From positions 1 through 23,657 of the forward strand of contig JAOTYV010000039.1 in NCBI GenBank assembly GCA_029861675.1: 23,657 nucleotides of DNA, read 5' to 3'. Source of the stretch: Alphaproteobacteria bacterium (GTDB taxonomy: Bacteria > Pseudomonadota > Alphaproteobacteria > UBA8366). The notes beneath the pieces are model-generated. The model worked only from the letters and a program-made list of their open reading frames with translations, made no database searches and was not told the origin of the DNA. A program made the position numbers and the translations under genes. This document shows, in pieces, positions 7,666 to 15,560 of this stretch; positions within the stretch are counted from its first letter, which is position 1, and each line of letters opens with the position of its first letter.

Positions 7666-9132
7666 ATGAACGATATGTCTCAACTTTCCGAGCTGCTTTC
7701 CCGCTTGCAGGACGCGCGCGTCGTCTGCGTGGGCGATCTCATGCTGGACCGCTATGTGGAAGGGACGGTCGATCGGGTGTCGCCGGAAGCGCCGATTCCC
7801 GTGCTGGCGGAGCAACGGGAAATTGCAATGCTGGGTGGCGTCGGCAACGTGTTGCGCAATTTGACCGCGCTTGGTGCCGCATGCGACCTGGCCGCCGTGA
7901 TCGGCATCGACCGGGCGGGCCGCGAACTCGCCAAGCTCGTCACCCGCGAGGCCAAGGTCACGCCGCGGCTGTTGTCGATTCCCGGCAGGCAGACCAGCAT
8001 CAAGACCCGTTTCGTCGCCGGCGGACAGCAACTTTTGCGCTCCGATCGGGAGACCACCGAGCCGATCAGCGCGACCGAGCAGGCGTCCATGCTCGAAGAT
8101 GCCCGCGCCGCGTTGCAGGCGGCGGGTAACACGGTGATGGTGCTGTCGGATTACGGCAAGGGTGTGCTCGAGGCGCCGTTCCTGCAAGACCTCATAGCCT
8201 TGGCGAAGGATGCCGGAATTCCCGTCATCGTCGACCCGAAGGGACAGGATTTCGGCCGCTATCGGGGCGTCTCGATGCTGACGCCGAACCGGCAGGAATT
8301 AGCGGCCGCGACGGCGATGCCGACCGACTCGGACGAAAATGTGATCGCGGCCTGCCGTAAACTGATCGCGGATTTCGATGTCGCCGCAATTTTGGCGACC
8401 CGCAGCGAACGCGGGATGTCCTTGGTCACCCAGGATGAGGCGCATCATTTCCCCGCGCGGGCGCGCGAGGTCTTTGATGTTTCGGGCGCGGGCGACACGG
8501 TAATCGCGGTGCTTGCCGCTGCCATGGCGGCGGGGGCATCAGCGCCGGAAGCGGCCCAGCTTGCGAATGTTGCGGCCGGCGTCGTCGTCGGCAAGGTCGG
8601 CACGGCGGTCGCGCATTCGAACGAAATTCTGGCCGCGCTGCACGCCTCCGAATTCATGGACGCGGAGGCGAAAGTCGTCGCGGCGGAAACGCTGATCGAT
8701 CGCGCCGGCACCTGGCGCCGGCAGGGATGGCGGGTCGGCTTCACCAATGGGTGTTTCGATCTCCTGCACCCCGGCCACGTATCGCTCCTCAAACAGGCAA
8801 AGGCGACCTGCGATCGGCTGGTGGTGGGGCTGAACAGCGATGCGTCGGTGCGCCGCCTGAAGGGTCCCGACCGGCCGATCCAAAGCGAGGGCAGCCGGTC
8901 GTCGGTTCTGGCGTCGCTCGCGGTGGTGGATCTTGTCGTGATCTTTCATGAGGAAACGCCGCTCGACCTGATCGACGCATTGCGCCCCGACGTGCTGATC
9001 AAAGGTTCGGACTACGCGGTCGATGAAGTCGTGGGCGCGGAGCAGATGCGGAGTTGGGGCGGCGAGATCGTGCTGGCGGATATTTTGACCGGGTACAGCA
9101 CGACGAACACTATTCAACGAATGGCGAAATAA
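7666..9132 (+). CDS. hldE: Bifunctional D-glycero-beta-D-manno-heptose-7-phosphate kinase / heptose-1-phosphate adenylyltransferase
   Basis: A 488-residue two-domain enzyme of ADP-heptose synthesis for the lipopolysaccharide inner core, acting in the cytoplasm. The N-terminal PfkB/ribokinase-type kinase (about 1-320) has VVCVGDLMLDRY, GGVGNVLRNL and VSGAGDTV with catalytic-base Asp277. The C-terminal nucleotidyltransferase (about 345-488) starts VGFTNGCFDLLHPGH (HPGH at 368-371) and ends with KGSDY and GYSTTNTI, all typical of HldE/RfaE. Both active sites look intact and the length is normal. ATG 7666 is chosen because GCGAGGG lies just upstream and the protein then starts like family members; a 23-residue extension to 7597 runs through the hairpin leader. 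No gmhA, gmhB or hldD is seen in the window. Confidence 0.95.
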   Translation: MNDMSQLSELLSRLQDARVVCVGDLMLDRYVEGTVDRVSPEAPIPVLAEQREIAMLGGVGNVLRNLTALGAACDLAAVIGIDRAGRELAKLVTREAKVTPRLLSIPGRQTSIKTRFVAGGQQLLRSDRETTEPISATEQASMLEDARAALQAAGNTVMVLSDYGKGVLEAPFLQDLIALAKDAGIPVIVDPKGQDFGRYRGVSMLTPNRQELAAATAMPTDSDENVIAACRKLIADFDVAAILATRSERGMSLVTQDEAHHFPARAREVFDVSGAGDTVIAVLAAAMAAGASAPEAAQLANVAAGVVVGKVGTAVAHSNEILAALHASEFMDAEAKVVAAETLIDRAGTWRRQGWRVGFTNGCFDLLHPGHVSLLKQAKATCDRLVVGLNSDASVRRLKGPDRPIQSEGSRSSVLASLAVVDLVVIFHEETPLDLIDALRPDVLIKGSDYAVDEVVGAEQMRSWGGEIVLADILTGYSTTNTIQRMAK

Positions 9133-9171
9133 GCGGCGAGGACCCGTGGCGGAACGGCTGGACGACAGGTT

Positions 9172-9627
9172 ATGACTGGGATCGATCTGCTGGCATTTTC
9201 GATTCCCCTGCTGATCGTGCTGCTGGGCGCCTATATCGTTCGCCAGGCGCGGCGCAGCCGTGAGACGGAGCTCGCGTACAAGCTGCGGAAATGTCACATC
9301 GCCCTGCATGATGCGGAAATCTCGCTCGACAACACCGTGCACTATTACAAATCGGAGCTAAATCGGCTGGCCGCCCGGCTCGGGGAAGCGCCGCCGGCCG
9401 ATCCGCCCGCGGGCGTAACCGGCGACGGTTCATCCGGCCGCGGCCCGTCCGGCGCTGGAAAAGATGGGAATCCCGTGGATGGGCGCTTCCGGCAGGCCAA
9501 GACCGCATTCGCGCGGCTCTATCATCCGGACCGCGTTACCGGCGACGGTCCCGAAAAACGAATCCGGACCGAGGTGTTCAAGGAATTTTGGGATGAACTG
9601 GAACGCATCGAGCGCCGCGGCCCCTGA
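9172..9627 (+). CDS. Small membrane-anchored protein with J-domain-like HPD motif
   Basis: A 151-residue protein starting 39 bases after hldE on the same strand, so probably cotranscribed. Residues 5-24 form a single N-terminal membrane helix (LLAFSIPLLIVLLGAYIV) followed by positive residues, so the rest is predicted to be cytoplasmic. Residues 30-72 look like a charged helical stretch, 73-102 a Gly/Pro/Ser-rich linker. The C-terminal part has AKTAFARLYHPDR, in which HPD (118-120) after a helix resembles the J-domain loop that stimulates DnaK. The following helix (TEVFKEFWDELERI) fits helix III. It may be a co-chaperone-like protein; no DnaK gene is nearby. The ribosome-binding site is weak (AGG). 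Confidence 0.65.
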   Translation: MTGIDLLAFSIPLLIVLLGAYIVRQARRSRETELAYKLRKCHIALHDAEISLDNTVHYYKSELNRLAARLGEAPPADPPAGVTGDGSSGRGPSGAGKDGNPVDGRFRQAKTAFARLYHPDRVTGDGPEKRIRTEVFKEFWDELERIERRGP

Positions 9628-9666
9628 TCCGGCGGCCGCGCTCCGCATCGCGCACCTGGATTTCAA

Positions 9667-10137
9667 CTAGTACCCGCCGCCCGGGTCGGTGTGCTGCATC
9701 AGGCGCCGCGCCGCGGTCCGGCCGTAGCGTAGCGCGAGCGCCCGGCGTCGCGTGGCGTTCATGCGGACTTCCGGCGCCTCCCGGACAATTGCCCCGCCAT
9801 AGGCGTCGGCCACGATCAGGCCGCATTCGTCCGGAATCAGCGCTGTTGGAAAATCGGTCGGTACGGCAAAATAAAAAAAGTCGCAAAAGGGTAGATAATC
9901 CGGCCATTTTTGGTCGGCGCGGAAATCGGCGACTGATGTTTTGATTTCGGCGATTGTGAACAGGCCGTCGGCGGCCAGGGCGGTGACGTCGGCCCGGCGC
10001 CGGTTCCGCAAGGAAAATTCGAACAGCGCCGTCTGTCCCAAATCGGCGAACAAGCGGGCGACACCGCGCGCCAGCGCCTGGGCGGGCTCCACCGGCAGGT
10101 CCGCGTCGGATGATGGGATTGGGCGCGCATCTCGCAT
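9667..10137 (-). CDS. mmcB: MmcB family DNA repair protein
   Basis: A 156-residue protein of the MmcB (DUF1052) family, named in Caulobacter for mitomycin C response. It has a PD-(D/E)xK nuclease-like core: RRADVTAL with Asp50, a strand, then TIAEIKTS with Glu64 and Lys66, followed by FRADQKWPDYLPFCDFFYFAV. This core and the YLPFCDFFYF segment are family hallmarks. The C-terminal Arg-rich helix (NATRRRALALRYGRTAARRL) probably binds nucleic acid. It lies 59 bases downstream of the secreted thioredoxin-like gene on the same strand and is convergent with the HPD-motif gene. No LexA-like box was recognised upstream. Confidence 0.88.
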   Translation of the reverse strand: MRDARPIPSSDADLPVEPAQALARGVARLFADLGQTALFEFSLRNRRRADVTALAADGLFTIAEIKTSVADFRADQKWPDYLPFCDFFYFAVPTDFPTALIPDECGLIVADAYGGAIVREAPEVRMNATRRRALALRYGRTAARRLMQHTDPGGGY

Positions 10138-10196
10138 GACGCCTCAACCTATCATGAACAAAACCGGTACAAAAGGGCGACTGAGGCGGCCGGTCC

Positions 10197-10784
10197 TCAC
10201 ATCAGGGCGTCGATAACCGCGCGGAGCTCATCACCGGTGACGTTGGTTTTCTTGGCGTTCACCCGATGGATGAAGCGATAGGCGAGCTTGCCTTGGCGGT
10301 CGAACACGAACAGCGTCGGAATTCGGTCGACGCCGCCAAACCGGCGGGAAACCGCCTCGGTTCCGCGCAATACGGTGAAAGGCGGCGCCACACGGTCGAG
10401 AAACCGGCCCAGGCGTCCGGCATTCGACAACCCACCCCAATCCTCCAGCAGATTGATCGCGAGAATGGAGAATCGGTCCGGTGGGTAGGCGCTGTGAACG
10501 GCTTTCAGATGACGGAATTCTTCAACGCAAGGCGGGCACCAGCTTGCGAAAAACGTGACCACGACGACCCGGCCCGTGAGCCGGGGCACGGGAGCGCCGG
10601 CAAGATGAGCGAGGGCGCGCAATTCGTCGCCAATTGCCGGGGTCAGGGTGAGCGCGGGCGCCGACCGCGTCAGGGTAGCGCCGGTGGATTTCGCATGCGC
10701 CGGCAGATCGAATGGCGGCGCGGCGGCGCCGGCGAGCGCCATCACGAACAGGGCGGTGATGATTGAGCGTGCCCAAGCGATCAT
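10197..10784 (-). CDS. Secreted TlpA-like thioredoxin-fold protein
   Basis: A 195-residue protein with an N-terminal export signal: a charged start, hydrophobic core ITALFVMALAGAAA and a likely cleavage near PAHA-KS (around residue 31). The thioredoxin fold contains VVTFFASWCPPCVEEFRHL, with the redox motif CPPC at residues 83-86, and the cis-Pro region RIPTLFVFDRQG. This matches TlpA/ResA-type periplasmic thiol-disulfide oxidoreductases, which reduce disulfides, often in cytochrome maturation or copper delivery. No cytochrome genes are nearby to support a specific partner. It is the first gene of a probable pair with mmcB and diverges from the XRE regulator gene. Confidence 0.88.
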   Translation of the reverse strand: MIAWARSIITALFVMALAGAAAPPFDLPAHAKSTGATLTRSAPALTLTPAIGDELRALAHLAGAPVPRLTGRVVVVTFFASWCPPCVEEFRHLKAVHSAYPPDRFSILAINLLEDWGGLSNAGRLGRFLDRVAPPFTVLRGTEAVSRRFGGVDRIPTLFVFDRQGKLAYRFIHRVNAKKTNVTGDELRAVIDALM

Positions 10785-10892
10785 GCCTTCAGTATGCCGG
10801 ATGCACGGTGGGTGTGCCGATAAAAACGTTGTGATCGCCGGGCGGGCACTTTTTCTTTGCCGGTGTCGATGCCATTTAAGAGTAATGCTTCG

Positions 10893-10938
10893 GATATGAG
10901 GAATATCTATTTAGAGGTATAATTAATACCTATTGGTA
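10893..10938 (+). promoter_or_regulatory. Operator-like palindromes over a TATAAT box, upstream of the XRE gene
   Basis: In a locally AT-rich stretch stand GATAT-GAGGA-ATATC (10893-10907) and AGGTAT-AATTA-ATACCT (10915-10931), each with 5-base spacers and centres 23 bases apart. A third, TACC-TATT-GGTA (10927-10938), overlaps the second. A perfect TATAAT (10918-10923) lies inside the second palindrome, about 75 bases before the start at 10998; no good -35 box is visible. The arrangement suggests a promoter repressed by the XRE protein it precedes, which is inference. Confidence 0.5.
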
Positions 10939-10997
10939 ATAATTGAGGTCCAAACTGATCCGAATTGTAAAGTTGGGGTGTCTATGAGATTGGATCC

Positions 10998-11513
10998 ATG
11001 CTGACCGCCGACCAGCTGCGCGCCGCGCGGGCCATGCTCAATTGGGGGCAGGAACAGTTGGCGCAGGAGTCGGGTATTTCGCGGCCGACGATCAAGCGCA
11101 TGGAGGGACCGATGGGTCCGGCGCGCAGTTCGGTCGCCACACTGGCGGCGGTTCGCGACGCCCTTGAAGCGGCGGGCATCGAATTTCTGGTCGAAGATGA
11201 GATGAGCGGCCCGGGCGTTCGCCGGCGCAAAACGTCGGCGACATTGCTGAGCCGTCAGGCCGACGCGATCAACCGGGTGGTGAAGTTTCGCATCACCTAT
11301 GAAAAGCGCGACTATGACTGTGTTCTCCGCTCGACCGTCTTGGACGGGTTGGACCGCAGGGTGCCGGGGTACGCCACCGCGACGGAGATCGAGGCCGCCT
11401 TCGACCGGCATGCCGGTCTGGTGATCGACCACGCGCGCAAGGTGGTGGCCGAGGGGCTGGCCCGTGACGGCGCGTTGACCCTATGGCCGGAGGATTTCGC
11501 CGCGACCGGCTGA
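10998..11513 (+). CDS. XRE-type HTH regulator fused to a DUF1488-like domain
   Basis: A 171-residue protein. Residues 3-65 are a Cro/C1-type helix-turn-helix (MLTADQLRAARAMLNW, then ESGISRPTIKRME as the recognition region) with the IEFL ending common in short alphaproteobacterial XRE repressors. Residues ~92-168 (VVKFRITYEKRDYDCVL ... ALTLWPEDF) resemble the DUF1488 family, whose role is unknown. The join at ~70-90 is a basic linker. It is likely a transcriptional repressor controlling itself through the palindromes at 10893-10938. The downstream DUF4126/DUF4153 genes are on the same strand and may be in its transcript. Confidence 0.78.
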   Translation: MLTADQLRAARAMLNWGQEQLAQESGISRPTIKRMEGPMGPARSSVATLAAVRDALEAAGIEFLVEDEMSGPGVRRRKTSATLLSRQADAINRVVKFRITYEKRDYDCVLRSTVLDGLDRRVPGYATATEIEAAFDRHAGLVIDHARKVVAEGLARDGALTLWPEDFAATG

Positions 11514-11597
11514 CCCCGACCGGACCGCGGATTGAATGGCGGCGGCAGCCCGCCTACATTGGTGTGGAGACCATTTCATGCTGCGGGACCGCCGCTT

Positions 11598-12269
11598 TTG
11601 GAAACGCTGAATATTCTGGCGCTGGCGCTCGGCGCCGCATGGGCCAGCGGCATCAACCTGTATGCCGCGGTTCTGCTGCTCGGCGGGCTAGGAACGGCCG
11701 GCGCAATCGACCTGCCGGCGGACCTGCAAATCCTTTCGCACCCGGGCGTGCTTGCGGCGGCGGCGGGCCTGTATCTCGTCGAATTCGTGGCCGACAAGGT
11801 TCCGGGCGTCGATTCCGCCTGGGACGGGTTGCACAGCTTCATCCGCATTCCGGCCGGCGCCCTGCTGGCCGCCGGTGTGGTCGCGCCGTACGGAGAGGAA
11901 TATGAAGTCGTGTTGGCCCTGCTTGCCGGCGGCGCGATGGCGGCGGCGAGCCATGCCACCAAGGCGGGCGGCCGCGTTGCGATCAATACCTCGCCGGAAC
12001 CGTTCAGCAACTGGATCGTGTCGCTTCTGGAAGATTTCCTGGTCGTCGGCGGGTTGATCCTGGCGCTGTTCAAGCCGGTCTGGTTCCTGACGCTGCTCGC
12101 CGTGTTCATCTTGATGGTGTTGTGGTTGCTGCCAAAACTATGGCGCGCGCTGCGGCGGCTGTTCGGCGGTTTGCGGCGGACGGCGGGACCCGGGCGGCGC
12201 GGCTTCACGCTTAATTTGACGCCGCTACGTGACCCACCCGGTGCGGGCCTGCCGAAAGCGCGCGAATGA
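11598..12269 (+). CDS. DUF4126 domain-containing membrane protein
   Basis: A roughly 223-residue membrane protein (from TTG 11598) with ETLNILALALGAAWASGINLYA at the N-terminus, the typical opening of DUF4126 proteins. FVADKVPGVDSAWDGLHSFI and the SHATKAGGRVAINTSPEP segment are also characteristic. Four or five hydrophobic segments are visible and the C-terminus is basic. The family has no known function. The start is uncertain: no in-frame ATG exists, and GTG 11562 or TTG 11532 would lengthen it. TTG 11598 matches the family's N-terminus best. It overlaps the next gene by four bases (ATGA), so the two are translationally coupled. Confidence 0.8.
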   Translation: METLNILALALGAAWASGINLYAAVLLLGGLGTAGAIDLPADLQILSHPGVLAAAAGLYLVEFVADKVPGVDSAWDGLHSFIRIPAGALLAAGVVAPYGEEYEVVLALLAGGAMAAASHATKAGGRVAINTSPEPFSNWIVSLLEDFLVVGGLILALFKPVWFLTLLAVFILMVLWLLPKLWRALRRLFGGLRRTAGPGRRGFTLNLTPLRDPPGAGLPKARE

Positions 12270-14038
12270 CCGAAGACCGGGGTGCCGAGGACCAACCGAT
12301 CCCGCGGCGGCAACTCCTGACGTTCGCCGCGCTCGGCCTTGTGCAGGGTGTCGTGTTCGTCATCCTGTTGCTGGACGTGGCAACATCGTTCGCCGGCGCG
12401 GATGTCGCGGCGGCGGCGCGCTTGTTCGCGGTCATGGCGCCGGTCCTATACATGCTGTCGGCGCAAAACGGACGCTGGCGCGAATCGGCAGTATACGCCG
12501 TCGTCGTGGCCTTGCCGGTGGCCTTGTTATACCTGTGGGCGGAATTCCGGTTCGGACCTTCCAAGGCCGAGGATGTCCTGTTTCCCGCCATCTTCGGCGC
12601 GGTGATCGTCGCCGCGGTAACCCTGACGCTGTTCCAGCGCTGGCTGGCCGAACACCGGCTGCGGTTTCCGTATCCGGCGTTTTTCGATCACGCGTGCCGC
12701 AACGTGATCGCGGTCGCGGCCGGCGGACTCTTCGTCGGCGTCGCCTGGCTGTTGTTGTGGCTGTGGGCCAGCCTGTTCGACCTCGTGAATATTGCGTTCT
12801 TCGAGGATCTGTTTGGATCCGCCTGGTTCGCGCTGCCGTTCAGCGGGCTGACGGCGGGCCTGTCGCTCGCGATTCTCCGTCGGCATGCGCGAATTCTCCA
12901 ATCGATCCATGATCTTTCGCTCGCCTTGTTCGCGATGCTGGCGCCAGTACTGGCGGTTGCGGCAATTTTGTTTTTGGCTGTCCTGCCGTTTACCGGGCTG
13001 GCGCCGTTGTGGGACACCGGGCACGCGACCGGGGTCCTGCTGACCGTGGCGTTCGGCGCGGTATTCCTCGTCAATGCCGGAATACGGGGCGGCGACGGCG
13101 GCGCACCGGCCCGCCCGATGACGATCCTGCTCGGAATACACCTCCTCCTCGCGCCGGTATTCGCGGGATTAGCGGTGTATGCCACCACTTTGCGGGTCGG
13201 TCAGTACGGTCTGACGCCCGATCGGGTCCATGCGCTGGTATTCGCCGGCTGTGCCGGGATTTGGACCGTGGCGTACGCTTATGCGGTGGTGCGATGGCGT
13301 CACGCCTGGGCCGACGCGGTGCGGCGCTACAACCCGATCCTGGGGATTGCGACGGCGATGCTCGCCCTTGGCGTGATGACACCGCTTCTCGATCCTTACG
13401 GATTGAGTGCGCGCACGCAGGTCGGACGGCTGGTCACGGGCCGGGTGGCGCCGGATCAATTCGATTTCGGCCTGTTGAAATACAAACTGGGCATGCGCGG
13501 CCGCGCCGCCCTGGCGCGCATCCGCGCCGAGGGCGCGTTGTCGAAGCGGGCGGCAATCGACCGACAGCTGGCCGCGCTCGACAAGACGACAAACTATTGG
13601 CATTGGAAACGGCACATGACGCAACAGCGCGACCTGGGCGGTTCTCCCGAGGAGATTTTCAATTCGCTTATTCGCTGGCCCGCGGACGTCGTCGCCGAGC
13701 AGGGTTTTCGCGATTACCTGATGTCGTCGAAGCGCCGCCTTCTCGCTGGTTGCCTTAAAAAGGGGCAGGACAAATGTGCATTGATCGCCGCCGAACTGAC
13801 CGGCGACTCGATAACCGAATATGTCATCATGCGCCGGTATTCGCGCCATAGCACCCGCTTCTATGCGTTCCGCCGGCACGGGACAGTTTGGAGCGAATAC
13901 GATCAATGGAATTTGGGAGGCACGGATGGCGCGAGTGCCTGGGACGCTGTCAAGAAGGGTGCCGTAGTGGTGGTGGCGCCGCGGCACCGCATGCTGCGTC
14001 TCGGCGACCGGGTCATTCCCCTGGCGCCGCGGCGATAG
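12266..14038 (+). CDS. DUF4153 domain-containing membrane protein
   Basis: A 590-residue protein. Residues 15-385 contain about ten membrane segments (for example LTFAALGLVQGVVFVILLL, NVIAVAAGGLFVGVAWLLLW, ALFAMLAPVLAVAAILFLAV). FFEDLFGSAWFALPFSGLTAG and the general layout match DUF4153. After ~390 a soluble domain of ~200 residues follows, beginning QVGRLVTGRVAPDQFDFGLLKY and ending in a beta-rich tail with RHGTVWSEYDQWNLGG. Proteins of this family end with such a domain, thought to lie in the periplasm. Function unknown. The start ATG overlaps the stop of the DUF4126 gene, so they are coexpressed. Confidence 0.85.
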   Translation: MTEDRGAEDQPIPRRQLLTFAALGLVQGVVFVILLLDVATSFAGADVAAAARLFAVMAPVLYMLSAQNGRWRESAVYAVVVALPVALLYLWAEFRFGPSKAEDVLFPAIFGAVIVAAVTLTLFQRWLAEHRLRFPYPAFFDHACRNVIAVAAGGLFVGVAWLLLWLWASLFDLVNIAFFEDLFGSAWFALPFSGLTAGLSLAILRRHARILQSIHDLSLALFAMLAPVLAVAAILFLAVLPFTGLAPLWDTGHATGVLLTVAFGAVFLVNAGIRGGDGGAPARPMTILLGIHLLLAPVFAGLAVYATTLRVGQYGLTPDRVHALVFAGCAGIWTVAYAYAVVRWRHAWADAVRRYNPILGIATAMLALGVMTPLLDPYGLSARTQVGRLVTGRVAPDQFDFGLLKYKLGMRGRAALARIRAEGALSKRAAIDRQLAALDKTTNYWHWKRHMTQQRDLGGSPEEIFNSLIRWPADVVAEQGFRDYLMSSKRRLLAGCLKKGQDKCALIAAELTGDSITEYVIMRRYSRHSTRFYAFRRHGTVWSEYDQWNLGGTDGASAWDAVKKGAVVVVAPRHRMLRLGDRVIPLAPRR

Positions 14039-14068
14039 GGGTAAAGAAAGCACTGGTTTGTTAATGCG

Positions 14069-14076
14069 TTAACCAT
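14069..14076 (+). promoter_or_regulatory. CtrA-like motif TTAACCAT
   Basis: TTAACCAT matches the short CtrA-associated motif described in alphaproteobacteria. It overlaps a palindrome GTTAA-TGCG-TTAAC (14060-14073) in the 162-base gap upstream of the small secreted protein gene. Function is inferred from sequence only. Confidence 0.35.
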
Positions 14077-14132
14077 AAACGCCTGTTACGGTATCTGGGG
14101 ATTCAGGAATGGCAGGGCGACTGGATCCATGT

Positions 14133-14138
14133 TATAAT
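14133..14138 (+). promoter_or_regulatory. Probable -10 box (TATAAT)
   Basis: A perfect TATAAT lies 62 bases before the small secreted protein start, in an otherwise GC-rich genome. No convincing -35 box is visible at the right distance, so an activator or alternative sigma factor may be needed. Confidence 0.45.
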
Positions 14139-14200
14139 TTCGACAACGATAGATCGGGGGTCAGTCGTTCGTTTTCCACCCAGAACGGAGACCAGCACCT

Positions 14201-14512
14201 ATGAAAAAAGTCATCGCTGCCGCGGTACTGACAGCGGGATTGGCCCTCGCGCCGTTGAGCGCACAGGCCGGCGGTTACGGCTACCGCTATCACCACGGAC
14301 ATCATGGCCACCACTATGGCGGTGCGCTGGCCGTTGCCGGCATCATCGGCGGCGCGATCGTGTTGAGCAGCCTGTTGACCGCGCCGCGCTATTACGGCCC
14401 GCCGGCGCCGGCCTACTATGCGCCGCCGCAACGCAACTGCGTGCGGGACAACGTCTACCGGTATCTGCCCGACGGTCGCAAACAATGGGGCGTGCGCACC
14501 CGCTGCTACTGA
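14201..14512 (+). CDS. Small secreted His/Tyr/Gly-rich protein
   Basis: A 103-residue protein with a textbook signal peptide (MKKVIAAAVLTAGLALAPLS, cut after AQA at 23). The mature part has a His-rich run HHGHHGHHYGG (31-41), a hydrophobic Gly-rich segment (ALAVAGIIGGAIVLSSLL), a Pro/Tyr-rich linker, and a C-terminal motif NCVRDNVYRYLPDGRKQW ending VRTRCY, with Cys80 and Cys102 able to form a disulfide. Similar small exported proteins are common in alphaproteobacteria without assigned function; the His run may bind metal. GGAG at 14187-14190 is a good ribosome-binding site. Probably monocistronic. Confidence 0.82.
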   Translation: MKKVIAAAVLTAGLALAPLSAQAGGYGYRYHHGHHGHHYGGALAVAGIIGGAIVLSSLLTAPRYYGPPAPAYYAPPQRNCVRDNVYRYLPDGRKQWGVRTRCY

Positions 14513-14547
14513 GCGCCCCGGCCGATTTTTCCTGAAATCTGTACTAC

Positions 14548-14577
14548 CCGCCGCGAACCGGCTGCGGCTCGCGGCGG
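14548..14577. terminator. Probable bidirectional terminator hairpin
   Basis: CCGCCGCGA (14548-14556) and TCGCGGCGG (14569-14577) form a perfect nine-base-pair stem with an inner CCG/CGG pairing, between two convergent genes. There is no T run on either side, so termination strength is uncertain. Confidence 0.5.
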
Positions 14578-14592
14578 TGAACTCTACTGCGG

Positions 14593-15420
14593 TCAGAAAT
14601 CCCGAATTTCACCCGGCTTCATTACGATTACCTTGGTGGATGCGTTTCCCAGCGCCTGCTTGAATTGCGCCGGCGTTCCCTTGAGGGGTTTGAACGTACC
14701 GTAATGCATGGGCACGACCATCGGCGTCTTTAGTAGGGTCGTGGTGGCGTAGGCGGCGTGCGCCGGATCCATCGTGAAATGTCCGCCGATGGGCAGCAGC
14801 GCCAGGTCGGGTTTGTAGTATTCGCCGATGAATTTCATGTCGGCGAAGACGCCGGTGTCGCCTGCGTGATAGATCTTGTATCCGTTCTCCAGCTCGATGA
14901 TGTAGCCCGCCGGCTCGCCGCCCGGGAGCATGGTTTCCTTGCCGGTGGTAGGATCCTTGTGGCGGACTTCCGAACTGTGCTCGGCGCGCACCATGGTGAT
15001 GGTGATACCGGCGCCGAGCGGCTTGATCGGACCGCTCTTGTTGAACCGGATCATCTGTTTCATTTTTAGCCAGCCGACCGAGGCAAAGGTACGGCCCATA
15101 TCGGCATTGATGCCCACCTTGGCGCCGGACATGTTGGCGATCTTGACCGTGTCGCCGACGTGATCGCCATGACCGTGCGTGACCAGGACTAAATTGACCT
15201 TGCCCAGTTTCGATAAATCTTTCAATTCCTTGGGCGTTTTGGGGTTTTTGGTAATGAAGGGGTCGACCATGATGATCTTGCCGCCCGGCGTGGTGATTTT
15301 GAAGGCGGCTTGACCGAACCACTGCACTTTCACGTTCTTGGCGGTCGCCATCGCTGGCCCTGCCAAAGCAAAACAGATGGAAAGCATGGTCAAATTCTTG
15401 CCCGTCGATCTAAGGCGCAT
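14593..15420 (-). CDS. Exported metal-dependent hydrolase, metallo-beta-lactamase fold (UlaG-like / UPF0173 type)
   Basis: A 275-residue protein with a hydrophobic signal sequence (TMLSICFALAGPAMA, cut near 26). The metallo-beta-lactamase fold shows VQWFGQAAFKI, the metal motif THGHGDH (His82, His84, Asp86, His87), YHAGDTGVF with another metal ligand, and GGHFTMDP and MHYGTF at the C-terminal side. This pattern is that of UlaG-like or UPF0173 hydrolases, which are usually cytoplasmic; here an export signal places it in the periplasm. The substrate is unknown. GGGAGAG just upstream of the ATG is a strong ribosome-binding site. It is convergent with the small secreted protein gene and diverges from mscL. 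Confidence 0.88.
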   Translation of the reverse strand: MRLRSTGKNLTMLSICFALAGPAMATAKNVKVQWFGQAAFKITTPGGKIIMVDPFITKNPKTPKELKDLSKLGKVNLVLVTHGHGDHVGDTVKIANMSGAKVGINADMGRTFASVGWLKMKQMIRFNKSGPIKPLGAGITITMVRAEHSSEVRHKDPTTGKETMLPGGEPAGYIIELENGYKIYHAGDTGVFADMKFIGEYYKPDLALLPIGGHFTMDPAHAAYATTTLLKTPMVVPMHYGTFKPLKGTPAQFKQALGNASTKVIVMKPGEIRDF

Positions 15421-15543
15421 GAAGTCTCTCCCTGTTAAATTTTGTGCCGGTTGTGCTGGGCGCTGAGCCCGCCCACCGGCATTCTGGCAATGATTTCAGC
15501 GGATCGCTTGCACCTGGACAAGTGAATTGTTCGTGTTGGGTCC

Positions 15544-15560
15544 GCCGCCGATGCGGCGGC
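15544..15560 (+). other. Hairpin in the mscL leader
   Basis: GCCGCCG-ATG-CGGCGGC is a perfect seven-base-pair stem, 130 bases before the mscL start and inside the 270-base gap between the divergent hydrolase and mscL genes. No T run follows. I see no recognisable promoter or riboswitch in the rest of this gap. Confidence 0.4.

Noticed and set aside
9133..9171. tRNA-like string GTGGCGGAACGGCTGG between hldE and the HPD gene
   Set aside because: Only a short resemblance to a tRNA-Leu D-arm; no anticodon arm or acceptor stem can be formed.
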